A stretch of 15,990 nucleotides of DNA, taken from NCBI GenBank assembly GCA_015499985.1, contig JAAAUF010000926.1, forward strand, positions 1 to 15,990, in the 5' to 3' direction. Of this stretch, positions 1 through 8,366 are shown one piece after another; the first letter of the stretch is position 1, and every line of letters begins with the position of its first letter. The DNA is from Haplosporangium gracile (taxonomy: Eukaryota > Mortierellomycota > Mortierellomycetes > Mortierellales > Mortierellaceae). The notes under the pieces were generated by a model that was not told the origin of the DNA, searched no databases, and was given only the letters and a program-made list of their open reading frames with translations. The translations under genes and the position numbers were made by a program.

Positions 1-1274
1 GTCCGTTGCAGACACCACTCACCCCCTTCTTCAACTCCTCAGCTACACCCTTACTCTCACTCCCGCTCTTGCTCTCCCTAGACTCGACTTGCTCATTCAT
101 TAAGAAAGAATACAAACAAACGACAATCAACTCCCAACTGGCACTTGGTGTGTGTGTGATTGCCTCGAACAACAACAACAATCCAATCCAGACGCAGGAA
201 AAAGAGGTCCAAAGAAAAAAAAAGAAAAAGTAGGTATACATCTCTTTCTCCTTTCTTCTCTTCTCTTCCTCTTCCTCTTCTTCTCTTCTCTTCCTCTTCT
301 TTTATTCTCGCTCTCTCCTTGTCGCTTTATGTTTGTAAGTATGTTTGCATGTCACATCACCAGCAGGATTCAGGATTCGGGACTCGGGACTCTTGGGAGA
401 GCCAAGCAAGCTCAAGGACGTGTGTATGGACGTGCAAGGACAGACAAACCAGGATAATGCTGGACAAAAGAACATACAGACAAAGTGTTGCTGTTTGCCA
501 AGCAAGGGATGGGCTTTTATCTTCGCACTTGAATAAGTGTGCGAAGGAAGCAGGCCCCCGAAGACGAAGAAACAAGGGACAAGAGACCGAGAGTGCCAAA
601 GGGCAAGTGTTATCGGTGCCACCCACGGATGGACACGTGGCCATGGAACTGGAACCTGGGGGCGACGTCTGGAACCCCTCTGAAGAGAGGGTCGGGGCTG
701 GTAACGTCCGTCTTGCTTGGAACACAAAGGACCGACACGAGAAAGAAGAAAAGGAAAAGGAGAAGAAAAAAAAACAAAAGAGCTCTCATCCGTATGACTT
801 GTTTGTCTGTCGACATGGTTTGACTCACGCATTCGGCGCAAAAAAAACACATGGTCACAAAGGGGATCTCACATGGGAGCAGGCAGCACACGCACGCATA
901 CACACACCCGATGGCACTTTATTCTCCATCAGCAATAACAAGAAGACAAGAGAGAAATCACACAACAACTCGGATGGGTGATGACATTGAGAACACAGAA
1001 GAGAGGGGCGTGGGGATCGGATGGTGATTGTATCATTCCCGTCCAAGGGAAGAAAAGAGATTTATCTTTACCTTTCTCTGGACTGTTGTCCACTGTATTT
1101 GTGTACTTGAATGCAATACTCTCAACACAACCAGCACACAAATAATATGCGCCTCTTTGAGCTTCGAGGACTAACCCGCGCTATGTCGCCCTCTGTCCTC
1201 TCGCACCTTTTGGATTAGCGCCCTTTTCCATTTTTATCCCTCGATAACGCAACACCGACCGATTCAGCCGCTCG

Positions 1275-1290
1275 CCCGCCCGCCCCGCCC
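1275..1290 (-). promoter_or_regulatory. Four-G-run quadruplex-type motif
   Basis: The plus strand has C3-G-C3-G-C4-G-C3, so the minus strand has four runs of at least three G separated by single bases. Short one-base loops are known to favour stable parallel G-quadruplexes. It lies about 340 bp before the SAP-gene start codon, within an otherwise T/C-rich region. It could equally be a GC-box for a zinc-finger activator. The motif is seen directly; a function is inferred. Confidence 0.5.
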
Positions 1291-1311
1291 TTTGCTACCG
1301 AGCAACCAAAA

Positions 1312-1628
1312 AACCTCAACGACAAGCGCATCCTTCTCTTTTTTTTACCTTCTCTTTTCTTTCTTTCTTAAATCCCGTCCTTTTTTCACGTACCCTTCTC
1401 CACTCACACCTCCTTTCTTTTTCACGACCGACAAACGCCACATTGAACAACTTCTTGAGCTGAGGCACATTTTTTACGCCCTTTCCCTCACCCCTGCAAC
1501 TCCACTTTCTGCTCTACTTTTTACTCTCTTCACCAGACCTGCTACCTCCTTTTTTTTTCTTTTGCCCCTGCACACTAAAAAACTTCACCCCTTCCTTTCC
1601 TTCTTTCCTTCCTCACTCGACTTTCCAG
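1312..1628 (+). promoter_or_regulatory. Pyrimidine-rich leader before the SAP-domain gene
   Basis: About 300 bp dominated by C and T runs lead up to the start codon at 1633. Similar CT-rich stretches precede the LRR gene (about 4860-5170), RLP24 (about 10980-11160) and the F-box gene (about 12820-12970). This repeated placement suggests core-promoter/transcription-start regions of this genome. No clear TATA box was found in it. Confidence 0.5.
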
Positions 1629-1632
1629 ACAC

Positions 1633-3864
1633 ATGTATCATCAATCATCCCAAAACTCGTCCTGCAACAGCCTGCTCACGCAGCCTTTGCCGCCCGAACA
1701 ACACTACCACGACTTCTCAGTCGGTTACCAGGCCATGTATACCCTCACACCGGACAGACAACCTCAAGGACCACAGCTCCAACAGCTTCAGCAGATTCAG
1801 CAACTCCAACTTCAACAGCTTCAGCAGGAACAGGACGAGCTCGAGAAGCAGCAACAGGAACATTTCTTCGCCATGGAACAGCGTCAAGCCGCTATGGGCC
1901 TCTCCACACAAGAGCCCTTTGTTTTCGATCCATCGTCATTGCCGCTCTATACGTCGTCGATTCCGCTCGCAGATTCGGGTCTTGTCGGCGATGTCTCTGG
2001 AATGTCACTCCCAAACGATATCGGTCAAGGCCTTGGCCATGACTGGACATCCTATCTATCGATGGGGCAATTCGGAGAATCAACAGGCGGAGTCGATATG
2101 GATCAATTGCAGATGATGCCCGGCGATTCAATGGCAGGAGGCGGCGTGTTTTCTTTTGACATACAGGACTCCTCGCCCGTGCTTCTTCACACCGACCCAC
2201 AGACACCGCAGCAGCAGCAGCAACAACAGCAGCAGCAGCAACAGCAACTCGAGCAGCAGGCGTTGACGGCTCAACAGCAACACCAACTTCAACAGCGACG
2301 TCTCCAACAGGAACAACAGGTTCAACTGCAGCAACGACAGCTCCAGCAGCAACAGCAGCAGCAACAACTTCAACAGCAGCAGCAACAACTTCAACAGCAA
2401 CAGCAACAACAGCTGGAGCAACAGCAACAACAACAGCTGGAGCAACAGCAACAACAACAGCTGGAGCATCAACAACAGCAACACCGCCTGTACCAGCTGC
2501 AGCAACAACAGCAACTTCGAATGCAACTAGAGCTTGCTAGCCAAACACAGCTGCCGCAGAGTCCCGGCATTGGAATGGCATACTCCTCCTCGCCTCTTCA
2601 CCACCAGCAGTTTTCTCATCAATATCTCCATGGAATGAACCAGTTCCCTTCGGGACATTCTCCTGCTCAGTCGCCTCTTTCTCCCGGAAACTATGCAGGA
2701 GACGACTATTTTTCGTCGAGACAAGCATCCCCCGGACCGGCTTCATCTCCCAGTGCCTCGTCCAAGATCAAATCCCGGCCACGACCCTCGACAACTGGCG
2801 CACGAGTTTCTCAAGGTGGCATCAAGGCGCTCTTCGGACAGAATGGTTCCAAGACCAGCCGGGCTTCTCTTGATCTCAAATTGGAAACACCACTTCTTCA
2901 TTCGCCAACACAGGGACTGACAGCCACGCTTCTGGCAGCCAATCAGACATCCAATGGCGTCAACCCACCCAAGACGCCACCACTTCGTAAAAGGAAGGCT
3001 GTCAAGCCTGTTTCGGCGGAGATTCCCATTGTTCATCAACTGTCGCTGAGCACGACACAGGCTGACAGCCAAGGCGACCAACCTGGACAAGAATCCACTC
3101 CAGCCAATCAGACACCATCTACCCCGTCACCTGTCCTTACCCTGGCAGAGCGAAGAGCAGCAGCCGCAGCAGCAGGGATTCAAAGACGACGATCGTCCTC
3201 GGAATCATCAACAACGTTGGCTCAGAGTTCTGCCGCTTCAGCTCTTCCAACCATTCCAATGAGTCTGGGATTGGACTCCAAGGCCAAGCGGATCATCCTG
3301 CCTCCGAACTTGACTCCTGGAAGCGAGAACATTCCTCTCTTGAGTCCTTCAATCCTGTCGACATCGGCAACCTCCCCAGCACCCATTCAGATTGACAGGA
3401 TTTTATCTCGCCACTCCATGTCCCAGGCAAAGACGGAAGAGCAGCAGAGACTTATGGACGCGGCGATGGAGCGAGTTGATTTTAACGATGTGACGGTTGC
3501 AGAGCTCAAGGAGATGTTAAGGCAGCGTGGCAAGCATGGCGGCGGCAAGAAGGCAGATTTGATTCGACGACTACAGTCAGAGATTGATATTATTCGCGCG
3601 AACCGACAGTCGCAGCCACAATCGCAAGCGGGTGCGGGTTCTGGTGTGCGCCAGGCAGGCGCTTCGATCCCAGCCCCACTGGCATCGCCAACGCATTCCT
3701 TGTACAAGACTCTTGGAGGCATGCACATTGGGACCCCCCCTATCCACCCTGGGGCATCTATGCCGTCGTCGTCGCACTCGAATCTCCGATTTGCGCTGTA
3801 TACCGAGCAGTCCATGGACACCGAGGCGATACCTGTTAACCCTTCAGGACAGAACGGCAAATGA
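1633..3864 (+). CDS. Polyglutamine-rich SAP-domain protein, probable nuclear DNA-binding regulator
   Basis: Single-exon frame of 743 residues ending in TGA. A glutamine-rich segment (residues about 43-86) is followed by an acidic/serine-rich region, then a Q tract at about 193-295 broken by L, E, H and R. Residues about 340-560 are Ser/Pro/Thr-rich, with a basic LRKRKAVK stretch near 451-458 that looks like a nuclear localisation signal and an RRR cluster after an alanine run near 509-518. Residues about 615-653 match a SAP domain (DVTVAELKEMLRQRG, then KKADLIRRL), a helix-extended-helix fold known to bind scaffold DNA in chromatin and RNA-processing proteins. The Q-rich plus SAP layout recalls myocardin-type coactivators, but I see no RPEL motifs or leucine zipper, so orthology is not claimed. 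ATG at 1633 is the first in frame after the CT-rich leader. Role in transcription is inferred from domains alone. Confidence 0.88.
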   Translation: MYHQSSQNSSCNSLLTQPLPPEQHYHDFSVGYQAMYTLTPDRQPQGPQLQQLQQIQQLQLQQLQQEQDELEKQQQEHFFAMEQRQAAMGLSTQEPFVFDPSSLPLYTSSIPLADSGLVGDVSGMSLPNDIGQGLGHDWTSYLSMGQFGESTGGVDMDQLQMMPGDSMAGGGVFSFDIQDSSPVLLHTDPQTPQQQQQQQQQQQQQLEQQALTAQQQHQLQQRRLQQEQQVQLQQRQLQQQQQQQQLQQQQQQLQQQQQQQLEQQQQQQLEQQQQQQLEHQQQQHRLYQLQQQQQLRMQLELASQTQLPQSPGIGMAYSSSPLHHQQFSHQYLHGMNQFPSGHSPAQSPLSPGNYAGDDYFSSRQASPGPASSPSASSKIKSRPRPSTTGARVSQGGIKALFGQNGSKTSRASLDLKLETPLLHSPTQGLTATLLAANQTSNGVNPPKTPPLRKRKAVKPVSAEIPIVHQLSLSTTQADSQGDQPGQESTPANQTPSTPSPVLTLAERRAAAAAAGIQRRRSSSESSTTLAQSSAASALPTIPMSLGLDSKAKRIILPPNLTPGSENIPLLSPSILSTSATSPAPIQIDRILSRHSMSQAKTEEQQRLMDAAMERVDFNDVTVAELKEMLRQRGKHGGGKKADLIRRLQSEIDIIRANRQSQPQSQAGAGSGVRQAGASIPAPLASPTHSLYKTLGGMHIGTPPIHPGASMPSSSHSNLRFALYTEQSMDTEAIPVNPSGQNGK
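2410..2481 (+). repeat. 24-bp in-frame tandem repeat within the polyglutamine tract
   Basis: A 24-bp unit encoding QLEQQQQQ occurs at 2410-2433 and 2434-2457 with no differences, and a third diverged copy follows at 2458-2481. All are in frame with the SAP-domain gene. Identical CAG/CAA mixtures between copies point to recent unit duplication rather than selection for glutamine alone. Confidence 0.85.
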
Positions 3865-4150
3865 ATCCTCTCTTAGTCACTCTTTCTCCTTTGTCTGTTC
3901 GCGTTCTTTTTTTCATTTCTCCTATTGTTTTCGTTTTCTTTTTTCTTTCTTTTTTCCCTTTGTTTCAACACTGTAAAGTACCAAAACCCGCCTGTCCGTA
4001 GCCTTTTTCTATTTCGCCTTGTATGTATTACCACATGTGCCTCCACTTTCTTCCTCTCGCCTCCCTTCTTTCGTTCTTCTTTTTCTCTCCTCTCTTCCTT
4101 TTCTTAAGTACAGTACTTTGGTTTGAAAAAAGAAAAGGCGAAGAGAAGTA

Positions 4151-4156
4151 AATAAA
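4151..4156 (+). terminator. Candidate polyadenylation signal of the SAP-domain gene
   Basis: AATAAA, 287 bases after the stop codon and following a T-rich 3' flank. The hexamer is the canonical eukaryotic signal; use is inferred only from position. Confidence 0.4.
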
Positions 4157-4361
4157 CCACTGGCTACCAATGGTCTATTCTATGAGTCTCGAATCCAAGA
4201 ATAGTTTATTGCCTGTCCTTTCTAAAATATCCAAGTGCAACAGTAATTGTTTGAAAAAAGCTGAACGTGCGCGAATGAAAATGAATGAGTTGCTCCAAGG
4301 TTCCTTTTCCCACAACTCCCCCTTTATTTTCGTGTCTTTTTTGGATTGACCATGCTTTTGT

Positions 4362-4389
4362 TTCTCTCTCTTTCTCTCTCTCTCTCTTT
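4362..4389 (+). repeat. CT-rich dinucleotide microsatellite
   Basis: Mostly uninterrupted CT units with a few TTT interruptions. It is reverse-complementary in kind to the GA tract at 4670-4693 about 280 bp away. Confidence 0.8.
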
Positions 4390-4625
4390 CATATAGGCGG
4401 CAAGGGGGGAGGGGATGAGGGACCATCATCAAGGAGAGTCTCCTTTCCCCCCTCTCCCCGACTTCGGTTTCTTGCACGCTGCCCTGGCCCTAAACCGTCA
4501 ACGTGGTAAACTTATTCGACAAATCGGAATTCAGACGACTCTCTAGAAGGGATGCGGGAGCGAACGAAAAGGTAAAGAAGAGACCACTCTGGTAGCTGCA
4601 AGGGTGCATAGAAATCGGGGAGGCT

Positions 4626-4693
4626 CACAGACAGACAGAAAGGGAGAGACAGACAGACAGGCAGACAAGGAAAGAGAGAGAGAGAGAGAGAGA
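4626..4693 (+). repeat. ACAG tetranucleotide and GA dinucleotide microsatellite
   Basis: Repeated ACAG units (about 4626-4666, interrupted) run into a GA run at 4670-4693. Simple repeat, probably length-variable between strains. Confidence 0.8.
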
Positions 4694-4830
4694 AACATGC
4701 CTATCTGTCTCCTTTGTCGTTATCTGTTGTATTGTTTTGCGCTTTCTCTCTTTTTTTCCTTATCGTCTGCATTCATGGCGCAATCAAGCAACCAGGACGG
4801 GCGCCATTCAGAGAAGGAAAATGCCCTATG

Positions 4831-4927
4831 GTAAGAGAGCTTTAAAGTCGGCAATGGTTGTTTGCTATCCTTCTTTTTGTTCAATCCTTTTACTCCAAGC
4901 ACTTCTCTTTCTCTTTTCTCTTTACAG
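4831..4927 (+). other. Candidate 5'UTR intron of the LRR gene
   Basis: GTAAGA at 4831 and a pyrimidine-rich TTTACAG ending at 4927 would define a 97-bp intron, the same size class as the coding introns downstream (98-127 bp). It lies 250 bp before the proposed start codon. No coding potential crosses it: joining the flanks produces a stop at once. Transcript data are needed to accept it. Confidence 0.3.
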
Positions 4928-5176
4928 ACTCACAATTTCTCATCACTCTCCAAGCCGTATCCGGATCCCTTTTACTACTTTTATTATCTAGTACTTCAAA
5001 CATCCTCTCTCTTTCTCTCTCTCCTTCTACCCGTGCACCACTTGAAATTCACTCATTCTCTCGCTCTTATTTAACTGACAAACTCTCGTCCTCTAACCGC
5101 ATTCCTTGTCAGTCCATACGCTTCCAGCACACATCCTCCTCTCGTATACCGTCCTCCACATTAAAACCGCACAGCA

Positions 5177-7542
5177 ATGGCCATCAGAGGTAACACACAC
5201 AACAACAACCTTAAATAATCCAATTGCAAATTTACCAAGGACTAACAGCTACATTAAATCCATTGTTGTTAATTGACATTTCTTTCACACTGTTCAAATG
5301 ACAATGATAGGTTATCGGCGGGCAACAAAAACGTTGCTACTCCCTCTATTGTTTTTGTTAATCCTAACAGTCCTCCAAGGAGGCAGCTTTGTATCCGCGC
5401 AGGATACAGACGATGATGGAGACGGAGACGAAGGAGACAGCAGCAGTAGTGGAAGCAGCGAGAACGATGATACTTTTGCAGATCCTGTCGACCTTGAGAG
5501 CGATCCCTCCGACCCTTCTATTCCTACTTTGGCTGTTACTCCTCTTACTGTTCCTACTCCTACTCCTGAACCTGTTCCTGCTCCTGCTCCCATCATCACC
5601 GAACCTGCACCCTCGCCTCCCCCTCCAGTTCCCATCACTCCGCCCACTGCTCCTGTCCCTGCGCCTACTCCTCCCCAACCACCAGCTCCTTTACCAACTG
5701 TCCCCTCAGGGACCATCAAGGCCGGTACACCGAGTTCCGACTGTGCCGTTATTGCAGATCTATACAAGGCAACAGGGCCGTGGCAATTTGTCCCCGACAC
5801 GACCAACTGTTGTAATGCCGAGTACCCTCACTCTTCAGGCATCAAGTGTAACGCCAACAACCAAATCATCTACATCTACCTGGCCGGTATGTTCAAACAC
5901 TTTTTGTATGGCAGTCTGAAACGTGCATTGGTTTTGCTCAAGGCGCCCTTTATTTATGTTGTTGTTATACTCTTCGTTCGACGTTAATAGGACAAGGATT
6001 GTCGGGAAATCTACCCGAGAGTATTGGCAGTCTGACAGGGTAACTTCAGTTACAGCCGAAGGGACATGGGAAGTACGTTTGCACTAAATAACTAATTATC
6101 ACTCTACTACCCTTACATTTTGCTGTCAATGCATTAGTCTTCAGTATTTGCTTCTTTACTACAACAACCTTTCCGGACCGATTCCTTCCAGCCTTGCCAA
6201 CCTGCCTCTCTTAATTCTGGGTATGACCATTATCGATATTTCTTTCGTGTAACTTTTGTTTTCGAGACGTAGGGAGCACGAGTACCAGCTTAGATAACAC
6301 TGTACGTTCCCCCTTACTATCAATTAGACCTAAGTCATAATCGATTGTCGGGAAGTCTCCCTTCAAGCGCACCGGGCTGGGCCAACCTCGGAACACTCAA
6401 CCTGGAACAGAACGCATTAACGGGCTCTCTCCCAGACTGGATCACAACCCTCCCCAACCTGCACTCCCTCGCCATCGGCCAAAACTTTTTCACGATCGGC
6501 GACCCAGCCCCTGCATTCACCTTCAACCTCGAACCCACTGCCAACAGTTCCTCCTTGTCCCCTGCCGATACGTTGAACCTTCGACCTCCAGGAGTTCCTG
6601 CGAATGTTACACCCGCAAACGTGGTGGTCCCCTCGTCCGTGTTTCTGGAGTCGTTTGTTAGGCTTCCAAAGTTGAAGCAACTGAAGCTGGACTCGTTGGG
6701 GATCTCGGGTGGGTTCCCGCTGTCGTGGCAAATGAGGATGGTGAATTTGACAAAGTTGGATATGTCGAATAATTCAATGCAGGGTCAGTTGCCCGGGTTT
6801 TTGAACGAGTTTACGAATTTGAAGACTCTGTTGTTGGATCGCAATGAGTTTGGTGGACCTATTCCTGCACTCGACAATCTCAAGTTTCTCTCCGGTAAGA
6901 TAACGGTCAAATTCACCCATACCGCAAGGGACACGGAACAGACACTAGATCATTGACTGGTGATAATAACGCGGTTTTTTTTTTTTTTTTTTTTTCCTGA
7001 CGCATGTGCATGGAACAACAGTACTGGATCTGTCATACAATCAATTGTCGGGTCCGATACCCCCCTGGTCTGCAGGACTGAACCTGACAGTCCTCAACCT
7101 GTCCAACAATTTGCTTTCGGGACCTCTCCCACTCGACAACCATCACTACTGGCGCACATGTTCAGTCTCGAACAATTATTTCCAGTGTATCAAAGGACCT
7201 GAACAGATCTTGAGTGCGAAATGGAAAGTGGATTGTCGGGCCACTTGTTCCGACGACCAGCCTCCTGTTCCCTTTGGTAAGGGGTGGATCCTTTTGTTTG
7301 TTCAAGTTGATATGCTCACTCTTTGGTTCATATGTTTACTGACACAATTGTTGTTGTTGTTGTTTTTTTTTTGTTTTTTTTTTTTTTCCTTCTGCGAAAT
7401 AGTTCGACCTCCTATCAACACGACACTGACGGCGATCAAGGTGCGGCCCAGCCGCAACGATGCGCCAGGAAGCACGATTCCTTCAGCTGCTGCTGGCTGG
7501 ATCAGTCTTGGAGCCATCATCTCCACATTTTTCTTTTTCTAG
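5177..7542 (+). CDS. Secreted, probably GPI-anchored plant-type leucine-rich-repeat protein (7 exons)
   Basis: Proposed exons 5177-5189, 5311-5886, 5991-6039, 6138-6220, 6328-6894, 7022-7276 and 7403-7542 sum to 1683 nt, 560 residues. All introns are GT-AG, 98-127 bp, and every junction keeps the LRR register. Residues 1-34 form a signal peptide (basic start, long Leu-rich core, VSA before Q35). An acidic Asp/Ser stretch (36-60) and a Pro/Thr stalk (about 75-137) follow. An LRR N-terminal cap has C149, W161, C171-C172 and C184. About nine to ten repeats of LxxLxLxxNxLSGxIP type follow, one with a long insertion, then a Cys-containing cap (FQC...VDC...C). The end is a small-residue region plus hydrophobic GWISLGAIISTFFFF, a GPI-attachment pattern. 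Several N-x-S/T sites suggest glycosylation. No kinase or cytoplasmic domain. Likely cell-surface or wall recognition/adhesion; the ligand is unknown. An alternative start at 5298 lacks the better ATG context. Confidence 0.85.
5190..5310 (+). other. Intron 1 of the LRR gene (sets the start codon)
   Basis: GTAACA donor after ATGGCCATCAGAG, and an ATAG acceptor before GTTATCGG. Splicing yields MAIRGYRRATKTLLL, giving an ATG with purine at -3 and G at +4. The ACTAACA at about 5240 resembles a branch site, though it is about 65 bases from the acceptor. Without this intron the frame would start at 5298 with MTMIGYRR. Both options give the same residue numbering from G5 on. Confidence 0.65.
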
Positions 7543-7856
7543 GCTATGTCTCCTTAACCCATATACATATTTATCAGGCATCATATCTTCATAAGAAATT
7601 TTACATTCATGTTCTGATATCCTTTGTTTTATGTGTATTTTTTTTTATTTTTATTTATTTATGCTTGTCATTGTAGCTAATCATCATAAAAAAACCTATG
7701 CAATTGAACTGAACAAAAGTACAAAGAAATCAAAAACAAACGTTAGTTTCTTTATCCTTCCTCAATAATATCGCAGTGGCTTTCAATTGAAGTGATTAGG
7801 CAAAAGGTGTTTGTTCAGATAGGAGCGAAAGATGTGCTGTGTTATTCCCCATGAAG

Positions 7857-7874
7857 ACCAGGCGCCAACCTGGT
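7857..7874. repeat. Short perfect inverted repeat
   Basis: ACCAGG, six-base loop CGCCAA, CCTGGT; a flanking G-T could extend it by a wobble pair. It is about 315 bases after the LRR stop codon and could be a 3'UTR hairpin if the transcript reaches it. Short enough to be chance. Confidence 0.4.
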
Positions 7875-8215
7875 TCAATGTCGGGTGAACTATGTAATCA
7901 TCAGATGCAAACATTTTTTTTTTTTTGGAGTGTGGGGATTAAGGGAGGAAAGGAGAGGAAGTTGATATTTACCTTACGAAATATGTATGCATCAAATTGA
8001 CTAGACGGAAAGGTGGGATGGAGAAGAGGATGAGGGGAAAATGGGAAGGGTAGATGGGAAAAGGGAGGGCGCAGAAGGAAAGGAAGGAGTGAAGAGGGTA
8101 AAGAAGAAAAAAAATTTTGCTTCGATCTGATTCCCTCCGCTTTTATGGTTGTCCGATATGTGGTGGCTTGTTGACTATTTATGCGCAATTTCAAAACAAC
8201 CAAAAAAAAAAAAAA

Positions 8216-8238
8216 CGCGTCTCGCGTCAACCCGCGTC
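8216..8238. promoter_or_regulatory. Cluster of three CGCGTC hexamers
   Basis: CGCGTC at 8216-8221, 8223-8228 and 8233-8238; the first is also part of ACGCGT, the MluI cell-cycle box bound by MBF in yeasts. The cluster follows an A13-14 run and lies about 130 bp beyond the zinc-finger stop codon, so it is not upstream of either annotated gene. Function is not known. Confidence 0.4.
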
Positions 8239-8366
8239 TTTAACCTTGACAAAAGTTGAAATAAATGTGTTCTTCTTTGTCGCTGTGTTTTTAATAAGAG
8301 GATGTTTTTTGGGAAAGAAAAAAGGAAAGTAAGAATTTCATAAATCAGAGTACAATATGAAGAGAC

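Larger units (their letters stand above)
1..1632. other. Gene-poor upstream region of the SAP-domain gene
   Basis: I recognise no protein or RNA gene here. The stretch holds a CT-rich tract at about 240-330, directly followed by a consensus splice-donor-like GTAAGT at 335-340; a low-complexity GA-rich stretch at about 725-790; a CACGTG E-box at 634-639; a C-run motif at 1275-1290; and a long pyrimidine-rich leader at about 1312-1628. An ATG-started open frame at 349-981 (210 codons) is discussed as a finding but not called as a gene, because its protein is low-complexity and other frames are open over the same bases. The TTTCCAG just before the next start codon (AG at 1627-1628) could be the acceptor of a long 5'UTR intron. 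That is speculative. Confidence 0.6.
3865..5176. other. Intergenic region between SAP and LRR genes
   Basis: No gene recognised. The first 300 bases are T/C-rich and likely include the 3'UTR of the SAP gene, with an AATAAA at 4151-4156 as a candidate polyadenylation signal. Two microsatellites follow (CT-rich 4362-4389; ACAG and GA repeats 4626-4693). A candidate 5'UTR intron of the LRR gene is at 4831-4927 and a CT-rich leader at about 4860-5170. A weak inverted repeat (CTATTCT/AGAATAG) lies near 4175-4205; it is not a tRNA. Confidence 0.6.
7543..8366. other. Convergent intergenic region (LRR gene end to zinc-finger gene end)
   Basis: Holds the 3' flanks of both neighbours. Visible items: AT-rich sequence with TTTA repeats near 7640-7665; an inverted repeat ACCAGG/CCTGGT at 7857-7874 with a six-base loop; a T run at about 7914-7926; a purine-rich plus strand at about 8006-8112 (so CT-rich on the minus strand); three CGCGTC hexamers at 8216-8238. 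No protein family recognised. On the minus strand the order hexamers, CATAAATA, CT-rich tract, ATG resembles the promoters of the genes in this window. Confidence 0.55.

Noticed and set aside
302..850. Minus-strand open frame of 182 codons
   Set aside because: Overlaps other open frames, shows no domain or plausible promoter, and the amino-acid pattern looks random.
1292..2116. Plus-strand open frame of 274 codons overlapping the SAP gene start
   Set aside because: Its first half is the CT-rich leader read as Ser/Phe/Leu, and its second half is a shifted reading of the SAP gene.
2128..2526. Leucine-rich minus-strand open frame (132 codons)
   Set aside because: It is the reverse complement of the CAG/CAA tract of the SAP gene; leucine runs arise automatically from CTG/TTG.
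4145..4205. Possible tRNA (TGGCTACC and TCTCGAATCC resemble A and B boxes)
   Set aside because: No acceptor, anticodon or T-arm stems form; the B-box consensus GTTCGAATC is broken.
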